Part shown: piece after piece, positions 51,101-63,904 of the stretch
Layout of the letters: the number at the start of each line of letters is the position of its first letter
How positions within the stretch are numbered: the first letter of the stretch is position 1
Assembly: GCA_964057225.1 (NCBI GenBank)
Contig: OZ059900.1
Coordinates: forward strand, 19,669,638 to 19,733,637
Length of the DNA: 64,000 nucleotides
Direction of reading: 5' to 3'
From: Auanema rhodensis
Lineage: Eukaryota; Nematoda; Chromadorea; Rhabditida; Rhabditidae
The notes under the pieces: model-generated
Told to the model about the DNA's origin: nothing
Seen by the model: the letters and a program-made list of their open reading frames with translations, nothing else
The model's database searches: none
Position numbers and translations under genes: made by a program

Positions 51101-51255
51101 AGTGGGACTAGACGTTGTACAAACAATTTTGAGCTAGGTTTTATTGACATTGCATGAGTTTGAACACATGAAATCGTAAGTCAAAACCTTGTTTACAGCG
51201 AAATTTCCAAAAACTGGTTTTCCAGCATAATAAAATATTTCTCATGGGAAATACT
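48178..51255 (+). repeat. Diverged higher-order segment K2
   Basis: K2 is the counterpart of 40996-44415: aaatacttc with acctctg (48178), G33 with C152 (48520), G193 (48862), plain (49204), ttgcaattgac with accgctg and tttggccgtg (49546), ttttcacgtgaaag (49888), tgttgtgaaag (50230), gtcgggaaag (50572), and a second tttggccgtg monomer with A208 and ttttattg (50914). The two tttggccgtg sites are 1368 bp apart (49724 and 51092), so a further four-monomer duplication is nested here. A ttgcaattgac copy also follows at 51331. Confidence 0.8.
50064..50075. repeat. Singleton 12-bp palindrome TTTCACGTGAAA
   Basis: In the monomer starting at 49888 the usual tttgtcgtgaaa reads TTTCACGTGAAA, a perfect 12-bp palindrome with an E-box core (CACGTG). 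It occurs once in the window. Two adjacent substitutions (GT to CA) are needed, so it could be a gene-conversion patch or chance. Binding by any bHLH factor is speculation. Confidence 0.9.
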
Positions 51256-52281
51256 GTGTTTTTGTATTTTTCTAGTGTTCAGCATGTAAAATGCTTCATT
51301 TTAGTATGTAACACGCTGAAATTCGTTGCAATTGACGACTCATATGAACAAAAATCGATTTAATCAATATTAGCCATAAGGGGCGTGCCCTCAGAATATG
51401 CTAATTCCCTTAATTTTCTAACCCCTGTTTTTTTGTCGTGAAAGTGGGACTAGACGTTGTACGAACAATTTTGAGCTAGGTTTCATTGACATTGCATGAG
51501 TTTGAACACATGAAATCGTAAGTCAAAACCTTGTTTACAGCGAAATTTCCAAAAACTGGTTTTCCAGCATAATAAAATATTTCTCATGGGAAATACTGTG
51601 TTTTTGTATTTTTCTAGTGTTCAGCATGTAAAATGCTTCATTTTAGTATGTAACACGCTGAAATTCGTTGCATTTGACGACTCATATGAACAAAAATCGA
51701 TTTAATCAATATTAGCCATAAGGGGCGTGCCCTCAGAATATGCTAATTTCCTTAATTTTCTAACCCCTGTTTTTTTGTCGTGAAAGTGGAACTAGACGTT
51801 GTACGAACAATTTTGAGCTAGGTTTCATTGACATTGCATGAGTTTGAACACATGAAATCGTAAGTCAAAACCTTGTTTACAGCGAAATTTCCAAAAACTG
51901 GTTTTCCAGCATAATAAAATATTTCTCATGGGAAATACTGTGTTTTTGTATTTTTCTAGTGTTCAGCATGTAAAATGCTTCATTTTAGTATGTAACACGC
52001 TGAAATTCGTTGCATTTGACGACTCATATGAACAAAAATCGATTTAATCAATATTAGCCATAAGGGGCGTGCCCTCAGAATATGCTAATTCCCTTAATTT
52101 TCTAACCCCTGTTTTTTTGTCGTGAAAGTGGAACTAGACGTTGTACGAACAATTTTGAGCTAGGTTTCATTGACATTGCATGAGTTTGAACACATGAAAT
52201 CGTAAGTCAAAACCTTGTTTACAGCGAAATTTCCAAAAACTGGTTTTCCAGCATAATAAAATATTTTTCATGGGAAATACT

Positions 52282-53649
52282 GTGTTTTTGTATTTTTCTA
52301 GTGTTCAGCATGTAAAATACTTCATTTTAGTATGTAACACGCTGAAATTCGTTGCATTTGACGACTCATATGAACAAAAATCGATTTAATCAATATTAGC
52401 CATAAGGGGCGTGCCCTCAGAATATGCTAATTTCCTTAATTTTCTAACCTCTGTTTTTTTGTCGTGAAAGTGGGACTAGACGTTGTACGAACAATTTTGA
52501 GCTAGGTTTCATTGACATTGCATGAGTTTGAACACATGAAATCGTAAGTCAAAACCTTGTTTACAGCGAAATTTCCAAAAACTGGTTTTCCAGCATAATA
52601 AAATATTTCTCATGGGAAATACTGTGTTTTTGTATTTTTCTAGTGTTCAGCATGTGAAATGCTTCATTTTAGTATGTAACACGCTGAAATTCGTTGCATT
52701 TGACGACTCATATGAACAAAAATCGATTTAATCAATATTAGCCATAAGGGGCGTGCCCTCAGAATATGCTAATTCCCTTAATTTTCTAACCCCTGTTTTT
52801 TTGTCGTGAAAGTGGAACTAGACGTTGTACGAACAATTTTGAGCTAGGTTTCATTGACATTGCATGAGTTTGAACACATGAAATCGTAAGTCAAAACCTT
52901 GTTTACAGCGAAATTTCCAAAAACTGGTTTTCCAGCATAATAAAATATTTCTCATGGGAAATACTGTGTTTTTGTATTTTTCTAGTGTTCAGCATGTAAA
53001 ATGCTTCATTTTAGTATGTAACACGCTGAAATTCGTTGCATTTGACGACTCATATGAACAAAAATCGATTTAATCAATATTAGCCATAAGGGGCGTGCCC
53101 TCAGAATATGCTAATTTCCTTAATTTTCTAACCCCTGTTTTTTTGTCGTGAAAGTGGGACTAGACGTTGTACGAACAATTTTGAGCTAGGTTTCATTGAC
53201 ATTGCATGAGTTTGAACACATGAAATCGTAAGTCAAAACCTTGTTTACAGCGAAATTTCCAAAAACTGGTTTTCCAGCATAATAAAATATTTCTCATGGG
53301 AAATACTGTGTTTTTGTATTTTTCTAGTGTTCAGCATGTAAAATGCTTCATTTTAGTATGTAACACGCTGAAATTCGTTGCATTTGACGACTCATATGAA
53401 CAAAAATCGATTTAATCAATATTAGCCATAAGGGGCGTGCCCTCAGAATATGCTAATTTCCTTAATTTTCTAACCCCTGTTTTTTTGTCGTGAAAGTGGA
53501 ACTAGACGTTGTACGAACAATTTTGAGCTAGGTTTCATTGACATTGCATGAGTTTGAACACATGAAATCGTAAGTCAAAACCTTGTTTACAGCGAAATTT
53601 CCAAAAACTGGTTTTCCAGCATAATAAAATATTTTTCATGGGAAATACT
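52282..53649 (+). repeat. Four-monomer block, copy 1 (1368 bp), related to K2
   Basis: Order: aaatacttc with acctctg and G193 (52282), G33 with C152 (52624), G193 (52966), plain ending in atttttcatgg (53308). The acctctg site is 4104 bp (12 monomers) after the K2 copy and 1368 bp before the next one. The atttttcatgg change precedes the aaatacttc monomer at 48163, 52264 and 53632 but not at 41 kb, so these three are closer to each other than to K1. Confidence 0.85.
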
Positions 53650-54333
53650 GTGTTTTTGTATTTTTCTAGTGTTCAGCATGTAAAATACTTCATTTTAGTA
53701 TGTAACACGCTGAAATTCGTTGCATTTGACGACTCATATGAACAAAAATCGATTTAATCAATATTAGCCATAAGGGGCGTGCCCTCAGAATATGCTAATT
53801 TCCTTAATTTTCTAACCTCTGTTTTTTTGTCGTGAAAGTGGGACTAGACGTTGTACGAACAATTTTGAGCTAGGTTTCATTGACATTGCATGAGTTTGAA
53901 CACATGAAATCGTAAGTCAAAACCTTGTTTACAGCGAAATTTCCAAAAACTGGTTTTCCAGCATAATAAAATATTTCTCATGGGAAATACTGTGTTTTTG
54001 TATTTTTCTAGTGTTCAGCATGTGAAATGCTTCATTTTAGTATGTAACACGCTGAAATTCGTTGCATTTGACGACTCATATGAACAAAAATCGATTTAAT
54101 CAATATTAGCCATAAGGGGCGTGCCCTCAGAATATGCTAATTCCCTTAATTTTCTAACCCCTGTTTTTTTGTCGTGAAAGTGGAACTAGACGTTGTACGA
54201 ACAATTTTGAGCTAGGTTTCATTGACATTGCATGAGTTTGAACACATGAAATCGTAAGTCAAAACCTTGTTTACAGCGAAATTTCCAAAAACTGGTTTTC
54301 CAGCATAATAAAATATTTCTCATGGGAAATACT
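53650..54333 (+). repeat. Partial copy 2 of the 1368-bp block
   Basis: The first two monomers of the preceding block (aaatacttc with acctctg and G193, then G33 with C152) are repeated at an offset of 1368 bp. At 54334 the series breaks: the next monomer has a private gtgtgcagcatg and a T6 tract and belongs to the variable right-hand group. The break at a monomer boundary is as expected of unequal exchange in register. Confidence 0.85.
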
Positions 54334-57300
54334 GTGTTTTTGTATTTTTCTAGTGTGCAGCATGTAAAATGCTTCATTTTAGTATGTAACACGCTGAAAT
54401 TCGTTGCATTTGACGACTCATATGAACAAAAATCGATTTAATCAATATTAGCCATAAGGGGCGTGCCCTCAGAATATGCTAATTTCCTTAATTTTCTAAC
54501 CCCTGTTTTTTGTCGTGAAAGTGGAACTAGACGTTGTACGAACAATTTTGAGCTAGGTTTCATTGACATTGCATGAGTTTGAACACATGAAATCGTAAGT
54601 CAAAACCTAGTTTACAGCGAAATTTCCAAAAACTGGTTTTCCAGCATAATAAAATATTTCTCATGGGAAATACTGTGTTTTTGTATTTTTCTAGTGTTCA
54701 GCATGTGAAATGCTTCATTTTAGTATGTAACACGCTGAAATTCGTTGCATTTGACGACTCATATGAACAAAAATCGATTTAATCAATATTAGCCATAAGG
54801 GGCGTGCCCTCAGAATATGCTAATTTCCTTAATTTTCTAACCCCTGTTTTTTGTCGTGAAAGTGGAACTAGACGTTGTACAAACAATTTTGAGCTAGGTT
54901 TTATTGACATTGCATGAGTTTGAACACATGAAATCGTAAGTCAAAACCTTGTTTACAGCGAAATTTCCAAAAACTGGTTTTCCAGCATAATAAAATATTT
55001 CTCATGGGAAATACTGTGTTTTTGTATTTTTCTAGTGTTCAGCATGTAAAATGCTTCATTTTAGTATGTAACACGCTGAAATTCGTTGCATTTGACGACT
55101 CATATGAACAAAAATCGATTTAATCAATATTAGCCATAAGGGGCGTGCCCTCAGAATATGCTAATTTTCTTAATTTTCTAACCCCTGTTTTTTTGTCGTG
55201 AAAGTGGAACTAGACGTTGTACGAACAATTTTGAGCTAGGTTTCATTGACATTGCATGAGTTTGAACACATGAAATCGTAAGTCAAAACCTTGTTTACAG
55301 CGAAATTTCCAAAAACTGGTTTTCCAGCATAATAAAATATTTCTCATGGGAAATACTGTGTTTTTGTATTTTTCTAGTGTTCAGCATGTAAAATGCTTCA
55401 TTTTAGTATGTAACACGCTGAAATTCGTTGCATTTGACTACTCATATGAACAAAAATCGATTTAATCAATATTAGCCATAAGGGGCGTGCCCTCAGAATA
55501 TGCTAATTTCCTTAATTTTCTAACCCCTGTTTTTGTCGTGAAAGTGGAACTAGACGTTGTACGAACAATTTTGAGCTAGGTTTCATTGACATTGCATGAG
55601 TTTGAACACATGAAATCGTAAGTCAAAACCTAGTTTACAGCGAAATTTCCAAAAACTGGTTTTCCAGCATAATAAAATATTTCTCATGGGAAATACTGTG
55701 TTTTTGTATTTTTCTAGTGTTCAGCATGTAAAATGCTTCATTTTAGTATGTAACACGCTGAAATTCGTTGCATTTGACGACTCATATGAACAAAAATCGA
55801 TTTAATCAATATTAGCCATAAGGGGCGTGCCCTCAGAATATGCTAATTTCCTTAATTTTCTAACCCCTGTTTTTTGTCGTGAAAGTGGAACTAGACGTTG
55901 TACGAACAATTTTGAGCTAGGTTTCATTGACATTGCATGAGTTTGAACACATGAAATCGTAAGTCAAAACCTAGTTTACAGCGAAATTTCCAAAAACTGG
56001 TTTTCCAGCATAATAAAATATTTCTCATGGGAAATACTGTGTTTTTGTATTTTTCTAGTGTTCAGCATGTGAAATGCTTCATTTTAGTATGTAACACGCT
56101 GAAATTCGTTGCATTTGACGACTCATATGAACAAAAATCGATTTAATCAATATTAGCCATAAGGGGCGTGCCCTCAGAATATGCTAATTTCCTTAATTTT
56201 CTAACCCCTGTTTTTTGTCGTGAAAGTGGAACTAGACGTTGTACAAACAATTTTGAGCTAGGTTTTATTGACATTGCATGAGTTTGAACACATGAAATCG
56301 TAAGTCAAAACCTTGTTTAGAGCGAAATTTCCAAAAACTGGTTTTCCAGCATAATAAAATATTTCTCATGGGAAATACTGTGTTTTTGTATTTTTCTAGT
56401 GTTCAGCATGTAAAATGCTTCATTTTAGTATGTAACACGCTGAAATTCGTTGCATTTGACGACTCATATGAACAAAAATCGATTTAATCAATATTAGCCA
56501 TAAGGGGCGTGCCCTCAGAATATGCTAATTTCCTTAATTTTCTAACCCCTGTTTTTTTGTCGTGAAAGTGGAACTAGACGTTGTACGAACAATTTTGAGC
56601 TAGGTTTCATTGACATTGCATGAGTTTGAACACATGAAATCGTAAGTCAAAACCTTGTTTACAGCGAAATTTCCAAAAACTGGTTTTCCAGCATAATAAA
56701 ATATTTCTCATGGGAAATACTGTGTTTTTGTATTTTTCTAGTGTTCAGCATGTAAAATGCTTCATTTTAGTATGTAACACGCTGAAATTCGTTGCATTTG
56801 ACGACTCATATGAACAAAAATCGATTTAATCAATATTAGCCATAAGGGGCGTGCCCTCAGAATATGCTAATTTCCTTAATTTTCTAACCCCTGTTTTTTT
56901 GTCGTGAAAGTGGAACTAGACGTTGTACGAACAATTTTGAGCTAGGTTTCATTGACATTGCATGAGTTTGAACACATGAAATCGTAAGTCAAAACCTTGT
57001 TTACAGCGAAATTTCCAAAAACTGGTTTTCCAGCATAATAAAATATTTCTCATGGGAAATACTGTGTTTTTGTATTTTTCTAGTGTTCAGCATGTAAAAT
57101 GCTTCATTTTAGTATGTAACACGCTGAAATTCGTTGCATTTGACTACTCATATGAACAAAAATCGATTTAATCAATATTAGCCATAAGGGGCGTGCCCTC
57201 AGAATATGCTAATTTCCTTAATTTTCTAACCCCTGTTTTTTTGTCGTGAAAGTGGAACTAGACGTTGTACGAACAATTTTGAGCTAGGTTTCATTGACAT

Positions 57301-59115
57301 TGCATGAGTTTGAACACATGAAATCGTAAGTCAAAACCTTGCTTACAGCGAAATTTCCAAAAACTGGTTTTCCAGCATAATAAAATATTTCTCATGGGAA
57401 ATACTGTGTTTTTGTATTTTTCTAGTGTTCAGCATGTAAAATGCTTCATTTTAGTATGTAACACGCTGAAATTCGTTGCATTTGACGACTCATATGAACA
57501 AAAATCGATTTAATCAATATTAGCCATAAGGGGCGTGCCCTCAGAATATGCTAATTTCCTTAATTTTCTAACCCCTGTTTTTTTGTCGTGAAAGTGGAAC
57601 TAGACGTTGTACGAACAATTTTGAGCTAGGTTTCATTGACATTGCATGAGTTTGAACACATGAAATCGTAAGTCAAAACCTTGTTTACAGCGAAATTTCC
57701 AAAAACTGGTTTTCCAGCATAATAAAATATTTCTCATGGGAAATACTGTGTTTTTGTATTTTTCTAGTGTTCAGCATGTGAAATGCTTCATTTTAGTATG
57801 TAACACGCTGAAATTCGTTGCATTTGACGACTCATATGAACAAAAATCGATTTAATCAATATTAGCCATAAGGGGCGTGCCCTCAGAATATGCTAATTTC
57901 CTTAATTTTCTAACCCCTGTTTTTTGTCGTGAAAGTGGAACTAGACGTTGTACAAACAATTTTGAGCTAGGTTTTATTGACATTGCATGAGTTTGAACAC
58001 ATGAAATCGTAAGTCAAAACCTTGTTTAGAGCGAAATTACCAAAAACTGGTTTTCCAGCATAATAAAATATTTCTCATGGGAAATACTGTGTTTTTGTAT
58101 TTTTCTAGTGTTCAGCATGTAAAATGCTTCATTTTAGTATGTAACACGCTGAAATTCGTTGCATTTGACGACTCATATGAACAAAAATCGATTTAATCAA
58201 TATTAGCTATAAGGGGCGTGCCCTCAGAATATGCTAATTTCCTTAATTTTCGAACCCCTGTTTTTTTTGTCGTGAAAGTGGAACTAGACGTTGTACGAAC
58301 AATTTTGAGCTAGGTGTCATTGACATTGCATGAGTTTGAACACATGAAATCGTAAGTCAAAACCTTGTTTACAGCGAAATTTCCAAAAACTGGTTTTCCA
58401 GCATAATAAAATATTTCTCATGGGAAATACTGTGTTTTTGTATTTTTCTAGTGTTCAGCATGTAAAATGCTTCATTTTAGTATGTAACACGCTGAAATTC
58501 GTTGCATTTGACGACTCATATGAACAAAAATCGATTTAATCAATATTAGCCATAAGGGGCGTGCCCTCAGAATATGCTAATTTCCTTAATTTTCTAACCC
58601 CTGTTTTTTTGTCGTGAAAGTGGAACTAGACGTTGTACGAACAATTTTGAGCTAGGTTTCATTGACATTGCATGAGTTTGAACACATGAAATCGTAAGTC
58701 AAAACCTTGCTTACAGCGAAATTTCCAAAAACTGGTTTTCCAGCATAATTAAATATTTCTCATGGGAAATACTGTGTTTTTGTATTTTTCTAGTGTTCAG
58801 CATGTAAAATGTTTCATTTTAGTATGTAACACGCTGAAATTCGTTGCATTTGACGACTCATATGAACAAAAATCGATTTAATCAATATTAGCCATAAGGG
58901 GCGTGCCCTCAGAATATGCTAATTTCCTTAATTTTCTAACCCCTGTTTTTTTGTCGTGAAAGTGGAACTAGACGTTGTACGAACAATTTTGAGCTAGGTT
59001 TCATTGACATTGCATGAGGTTGAACACATGAAATCGTAAGTCAAAACCTTGTTTACAGCGAAATTTCCAAAAACTGGTTTTCCAGCATAATAAAATATTT
59101 CTCATGGGAAATACT

Positions 59116-60143
59116 GTGTTTTTGTATTTTTCTAGTGTTCAGCATGTAAAATGCTTCATTTTAGTATGTAACACGCTGAAATTCGTTGCATTTGACGACT
59201 CATATGAACAAAAATCGATTTAATCAATATTAGCCATAAGGGGCGTGCCCTCAGAATATGCTAATTTCCTTAATTTTCTAACCCCTGTTTTTTTTGTCGT
59301 GAAAGTGGAACTAGACGTTGTACGAACAATTTTGAGCTAGGTTTCATTGACATTGCATGAGGTTGAACACATGAAATCGTAAGTCAAAACCTTGTTTACA
59401 GCGAAATTTCCAAAAACTGGTTTTCCAGTATAATAAAATATTTCTCATGGGAAATACTGTGTTTTTGTATTCTTCTAGTGTTCAGCATGTAAAATGCTTC
59501 ATTTTAGTATGTAACACGCTGAAATTCGTTGCATTTGACGACTCATATGAACAAAAATCGATTTAATCAATATTAGCCATAAGGGGCGTGCCCTCAGAAT
59601 ATGCTAATTTCCTTAATTTTCTAACCCCTGTTTTTTTTGTCGTGAAAGTGGAACTAGACGTTGTACAAACAATTTTGAGCTAGGTTTCATTGACATTGCA
59701 TGAGTTTGAACACATGAAATCGTAAGTCAAAACCTTGTTTACAGCGAAATTTCCAAAAACTGGTTTTCCAGCATAATAAAATATTTCTCATGAGAAATAC
59801 TGTGTTTTTGTATTTTTCTAGTGTTCAGCATGTAAAATGCTTCATTTAAGTATGTAACACGCTGAAATTCGTTGCATTTGACGACTCATATGAACAAAAA
59901 TCGATTTAATCAATATTAGCCATAAGGGGCGTGCCCTCAGAATATGCTAATTTCCTTAATTTTCTAACCCCTGTTTTTTTGTCGTGAAAGTGGAACTAGA
60001 CGTTGTACGAACAATTTTGAGCTAGGTTTCATTGACATTGCATGAGTTTGAACACATGAAATCGTAAGTCAAAACCTTGTTTACAGCGAAATTTCCAAAA
60101 ACTGGTTTTCCAGCATAATAAAATATTTCTCATGGGAAATACT
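59116..60143 (+). repeat. Three-monomer block, copy 1, of right-hand duplication
   Basis: Order: gaggttgaac with ccagtataataa and T8 (59116), tattcttctag with T8, A208 and catgagaaat (59459), tcatttaagt (59802). The same order returns at 62878-63904. The ccagtata sites are 3761 bp apart, which is 11 x 342 minus the net 1 bp lost in T tracts between them. Copy 1 has T8 in its first monomer and copy 2 has T7. Confidence 0.85.
59782..59799. repeat. Perfect 18-bp palindrome variant (site 1)
   Basis: The usual near-dyad TATTTCTCATGGGAAATA at monomer positions 323-340 becomes TATTTCTCATGAGAAATA by one G-to-A change at 334. That sequence equals its own reverse complement over 18 bp. Only three monomers in the window have it, all near the right end. 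A DNA-binding or cruciform role is possible but unproven. Confidence 0.95.
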
Positions 60144-60465
60144 GTGTTTTTGTATTTTTCTAGTGTTCAGCATGTAAAATGCTTCATTTTAGTATGTAAC
60201 ACGCTGAAATTCGTTGCATTTGACGACTCATATGAACAAAAATCGATTTAATCAATATTAGCCATAAGGGGCGTGCCCTCAGAATATGCTAATTTCCTTA
60301 ATTTTCTAACCCCTGTTTTTTTGTCGTGAAAGTGGAACTAGACGTTGTACGAACAATTTTGAGCTAGGTTTCCATGACATTGCATGAGTTTGAACACATG
60401 AAATCGTAAGTCAAAACCTTGTTTACAGCGAAATTTCCAAAAACTGGTTTTCCAGCATAATAAAA

Positions 60466-60483
60466 TATTTCTCATGAGAAATA
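60466..60483. repeat. Perfect 18-bp palindrome variant (site 2)
   Basis: Same 18-bp self-complementary sequence as at 59782. The following monomer (60486) also carries tcacttaagt, related to the tcatttaagt that follows sites 1 and 3. The linked pair is therefore inherited as a haplotype. Confidence 0.95.
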
Positions 60484-61167
60484 CTGTGTTTTTGTATTTT
60501 TCTAGTGTTCAGCATGTAAAATGCTTCACTTAAGTATGTAACACGCTGAAATTCGTTGCATTTGACGACTGATATGAACAAAAATCGATTTAATCAATAT
60601 TAGACATAAGGGGCGTGCCCTCAGAATATGCTAATTTCCTTAATTTTCTAACCCCTGTTTTTTGTCGTGAAAGTGGAACTAGACGTTGTACGAACAATTT
60701 TGAGCTAGGTTTCATTGACATTGCATGAGTTTGAACACATGAAATCGTAAGTCAAAACCTTGTTTACAGCGAAATTTCCAAAAACTGGTTTTCCAGCATA
60801 ATAAAATATTTCTCATGGGAAATACTGTGTTTTTGTATTTTTCTAGTGTTCAGCATGTGGAATGCTTCATTTTAGTATGTAACACGCTGAAATTCGTTGC
60901 ATTTGACGACTCATATGAACAAAAATCGATTTAATCAATATTAGCCATAAGGGGCGTGCCCTCAGAATATGCTAATTTCCTTAATTTTCTAACCCCTGTT
61001 TTTTGTCGTGAAAGTGGAACTAGACGTTGTACAAACAATTTTGAGCTAGGTTTTATTGACATTGCATGAGTTTGAACACATGAAATCGTAAGTCAAAACC
61101 TTGTTTAGAGCGAAATTTCCAAAAACTGGTTTTCCAGCATAATAAAATATTTCTCATGGGAAATACT

Positions 61168-63219
61168 GTGTTTTTGTATTTTTCTAGTGTTCAGCATGTA
61201 AAATGCTTCATTTTAGTATGTAACACGCTGAAATTCGTTGCATTTGACGACTCATATGAACAAAAATCGATTTAATCAATATTAGCCATAAGGGGCGTGC
61301 CCTCAGAATATGCTAATTTCCTTAATTTTCTAACCCCTGTTTTTTTGTCGTGAAAGTGGAACTAGACGTTGTACGAACAATTTTGAGCTAGGTTTTATTG
61401 ACATTGCATGAGTTTGAACACATGAAATCGTAAGTCAAAACCTTGTTTACAGCGAAATTTCCAAAAACTGGTTTTCCAGCATAATAAAATATTTCTCATG
61501 GGAAATACTGTGTTTTTGTATTTTTCTAGTGTTCAGCATGTAAAATGCTTCATTTTAGTATGTAACACGCTGAAATTCGTTGCATTTGACGACTCATATG
61601 AACAAAAATCGATTTAATCAATATTAGCCATAAGGGGCGTGCCCTCAGAATATGCTAATTTCCTTAATTTTCTAACCCCTGTTTTTTTGTCGTGAAAGTG
61701 GAACTAGACGTTGTACGAACAATTTTGAGCTAGGTTTCATTGACATTGCATGAGTTTGAACACATGAAATCGTAAGTCAAAACCTTGCTTACAGCGAAAT
61801 TTCCAAAAACTGGTTTTCCAGCATAATTAAATATTTCTCATGGGAAATACTGTGTTTTTGTATTTTTCTAGTGTTCAGCATGTAAAATGCTTCATTTTAG
61901 TATGTAACACGCTGAAATTCGTTGCATTTGACGACTCATATGAACAAAAATCGATTTAATCAATATTAGCCATAAGGGGCGTGCCCTCAGAATATGCTAA
62001 TTTCCTTAATTTTCTAACCCCTGTTTTTTTGTCGTGAAAGTGGAACTAGACGTTGTACGAACAATTTTGAGCTAGGTTTCCATGACATTGCATGAGTTTG
62101 AACACATGAAATCGTAAGTCAAAACCTTGTTTAGAGCGAAATTTCCAAAAACTGGTTTTCCAGCATAATAAAATATTTCTCATGGGAAATACTGTGTTTT
62201 TGTATTTTTCTAGTGTTCAGCATGTAAAATGCTTCATTTTAGTATGTAACACGCTGAAATTCGTTGCATTTGACGACTCATATGAACAAAAATCGATTTA
62301 ATCAATATTAGCCATAAGGGGCGTGCCCTCAGAATATGCTAATTTCCTTAATTTTCTAACCCCTGTTTTTTTGTCGTGAAAGTGGAACTAGACGTTGTAC
62401 GAACAATTTTGAGCTAGGTTTTATTGACATTGCATGAGTTTGAACACATGAAATCGTAAGTCAAAACCTTGTTTACAGCGAAATTTCCAAAAACTGGTTT
62501 TCCAGCATAATAAAATATTTCTCATGGGAAATACTGTGTTTTTGTATTTTTCTAGTGTTCAGCATGTAAAATGCTTCATTTTAGTATGTAACACGCTGAA
62601 ATTCGTTGCATTTGACGACTCATATGAACAAAAATCGATTTAATCAATATTAGCCATAAGGGGCGTGCCCTCAGAATATGCTAATTTCCTTAATTTTCTA
62701 ACCCCTGTTTTTTTGTCGTGAAAGTGGAACTAGACGTTGTACGAACAATTTTGAGCTAGGTTTCATTGACATTGCATGAGTTTGAACACATGAAATCGTA
62801 AGTCAAAACCTTGCTTACAGCGAAATTTCCAAAAACTGGTTTTCCAGCATAATTAAATATTTCTCATGGGAAATACTGTGTTTTTGTATTTTTCTAGTGT
62901 TCAGCATGTAAAATGCTTCATTTTAGTATGTAACACGCTGAAATTCGTTGCATTTGACGACTCATATGAACAAAAATCGATTTAATCAATATTAGCCATA
63001 AGGGGCGTGCCCTCAGAATATGCTAATTTCCTTAATTTTCTAACCCCTGTTTTTTTGTCGTGAAAGTGGAACTAGACGTTGTACGAACAATTTTGAGCTA
63101 AGTTTCATTGACATTGCATGAGGTTGAACACATGAAATCGTAAGTCAAAACCTTGTTTACAGCGAAATTTCCAAAAACTTCTTTTCCAGTATAATAAAAT
63201 ATTTCTCATGGGAAATACT
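61168..63219 (+). repeat. Imperfect three-monomer tandem repeat (1026-bp period)
   Basis: The monomer at 61168 (T7 with ttttattg) is followed by one with ttgcttacag and cataattaaat (61510); both recur exactly 1026 bp later at 62194 and 62536. The third members differ: 61852 has tccatgacatt and gtttagagcg, while 62878 has gaggttgaac and ccagtata. The duplication therefore covers two to three monomers and has been overwritten at one end. The ttgcttacag/cataattaaat pair also occurs at 58432. Confidence 0.8.
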
Positions 63220-63904
63220 GTGTTTTTGTATTCTTCTAGTGTTCAGCATGTAAAATGCTTCATTTTAGTATGTAACACGCTGAAATTCGTTGCATTTGAC
63301 GACTCATATGAACAAAAATCGATTTAATCAATATTAGCCATAAGGGGCGTGCCCTCAGAATATGCTAATTTCCTTAATTTTCTAACCCCTGTTTTTTTTG
63401 TCGTGAAAGTGGAACTAGACGTTGTACAAACAATTTTGAGCTAGGTTTCATTGACATTGCATGAGTTTGAACACATGAAATCGTAAGTCAAAACCTTGTT
63501 TACAGCGAAATTTCCAAAAACTGGTTTTCCAGCATAATAAAATATTTCTCATGAGAAATACTGTGTTTTTGTATTTTTCTAGTGTTCAGCATGTAAAATG
63601 CTTCATTTAAGTATGTAACACGCTGAAATTCGTTGCATTTGACGACTCATATGAACAAAAATCGATTTAATCAATATTAGCCATAAGGGGCGTGCCCTCA
63701 GAATATGCTAATTTCCTTAATTTTCTAACCCCTGTTTTTTTGTCGTGAAAGTGGAACTAGACGTTGTACGAACAATTTTGAGCTAGGTTTCATTGACATT
63801 GCATGAGTTTGAACACATGAAATCGTAAGTCAAAACCTTGTTTACAGCGAAATTTCCAAAAACTGGTTTTCCAGCATAATAAAATATTTCTCATGGGAAA
63901 TACT
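62878..63904 (+). repeat. Three-monomer block, copy 2, of right-hand duplication
   Basis: This is the counterpart of 59116-60143, with gaggttgaac (63121), ccagtataataa (63186), tattcttctag (63229), T8, A208, catgagaaat and tcatttaagt (63603). Private changes in this copy are gctaagtttc (63097) and aaaacttcttttcc (63175). These show that the copies have begun to diverge. Confidence 0.85.
63543..63560. repeat. Perfect 18-bp palindrome variant (site 3)
   Basis: Same 18-bp palindrome as at 59782, within the duplicated three-monomer block. It is followed by a tcatttaagt monomer at 63563, as for site 1. Confidence 0.95.
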
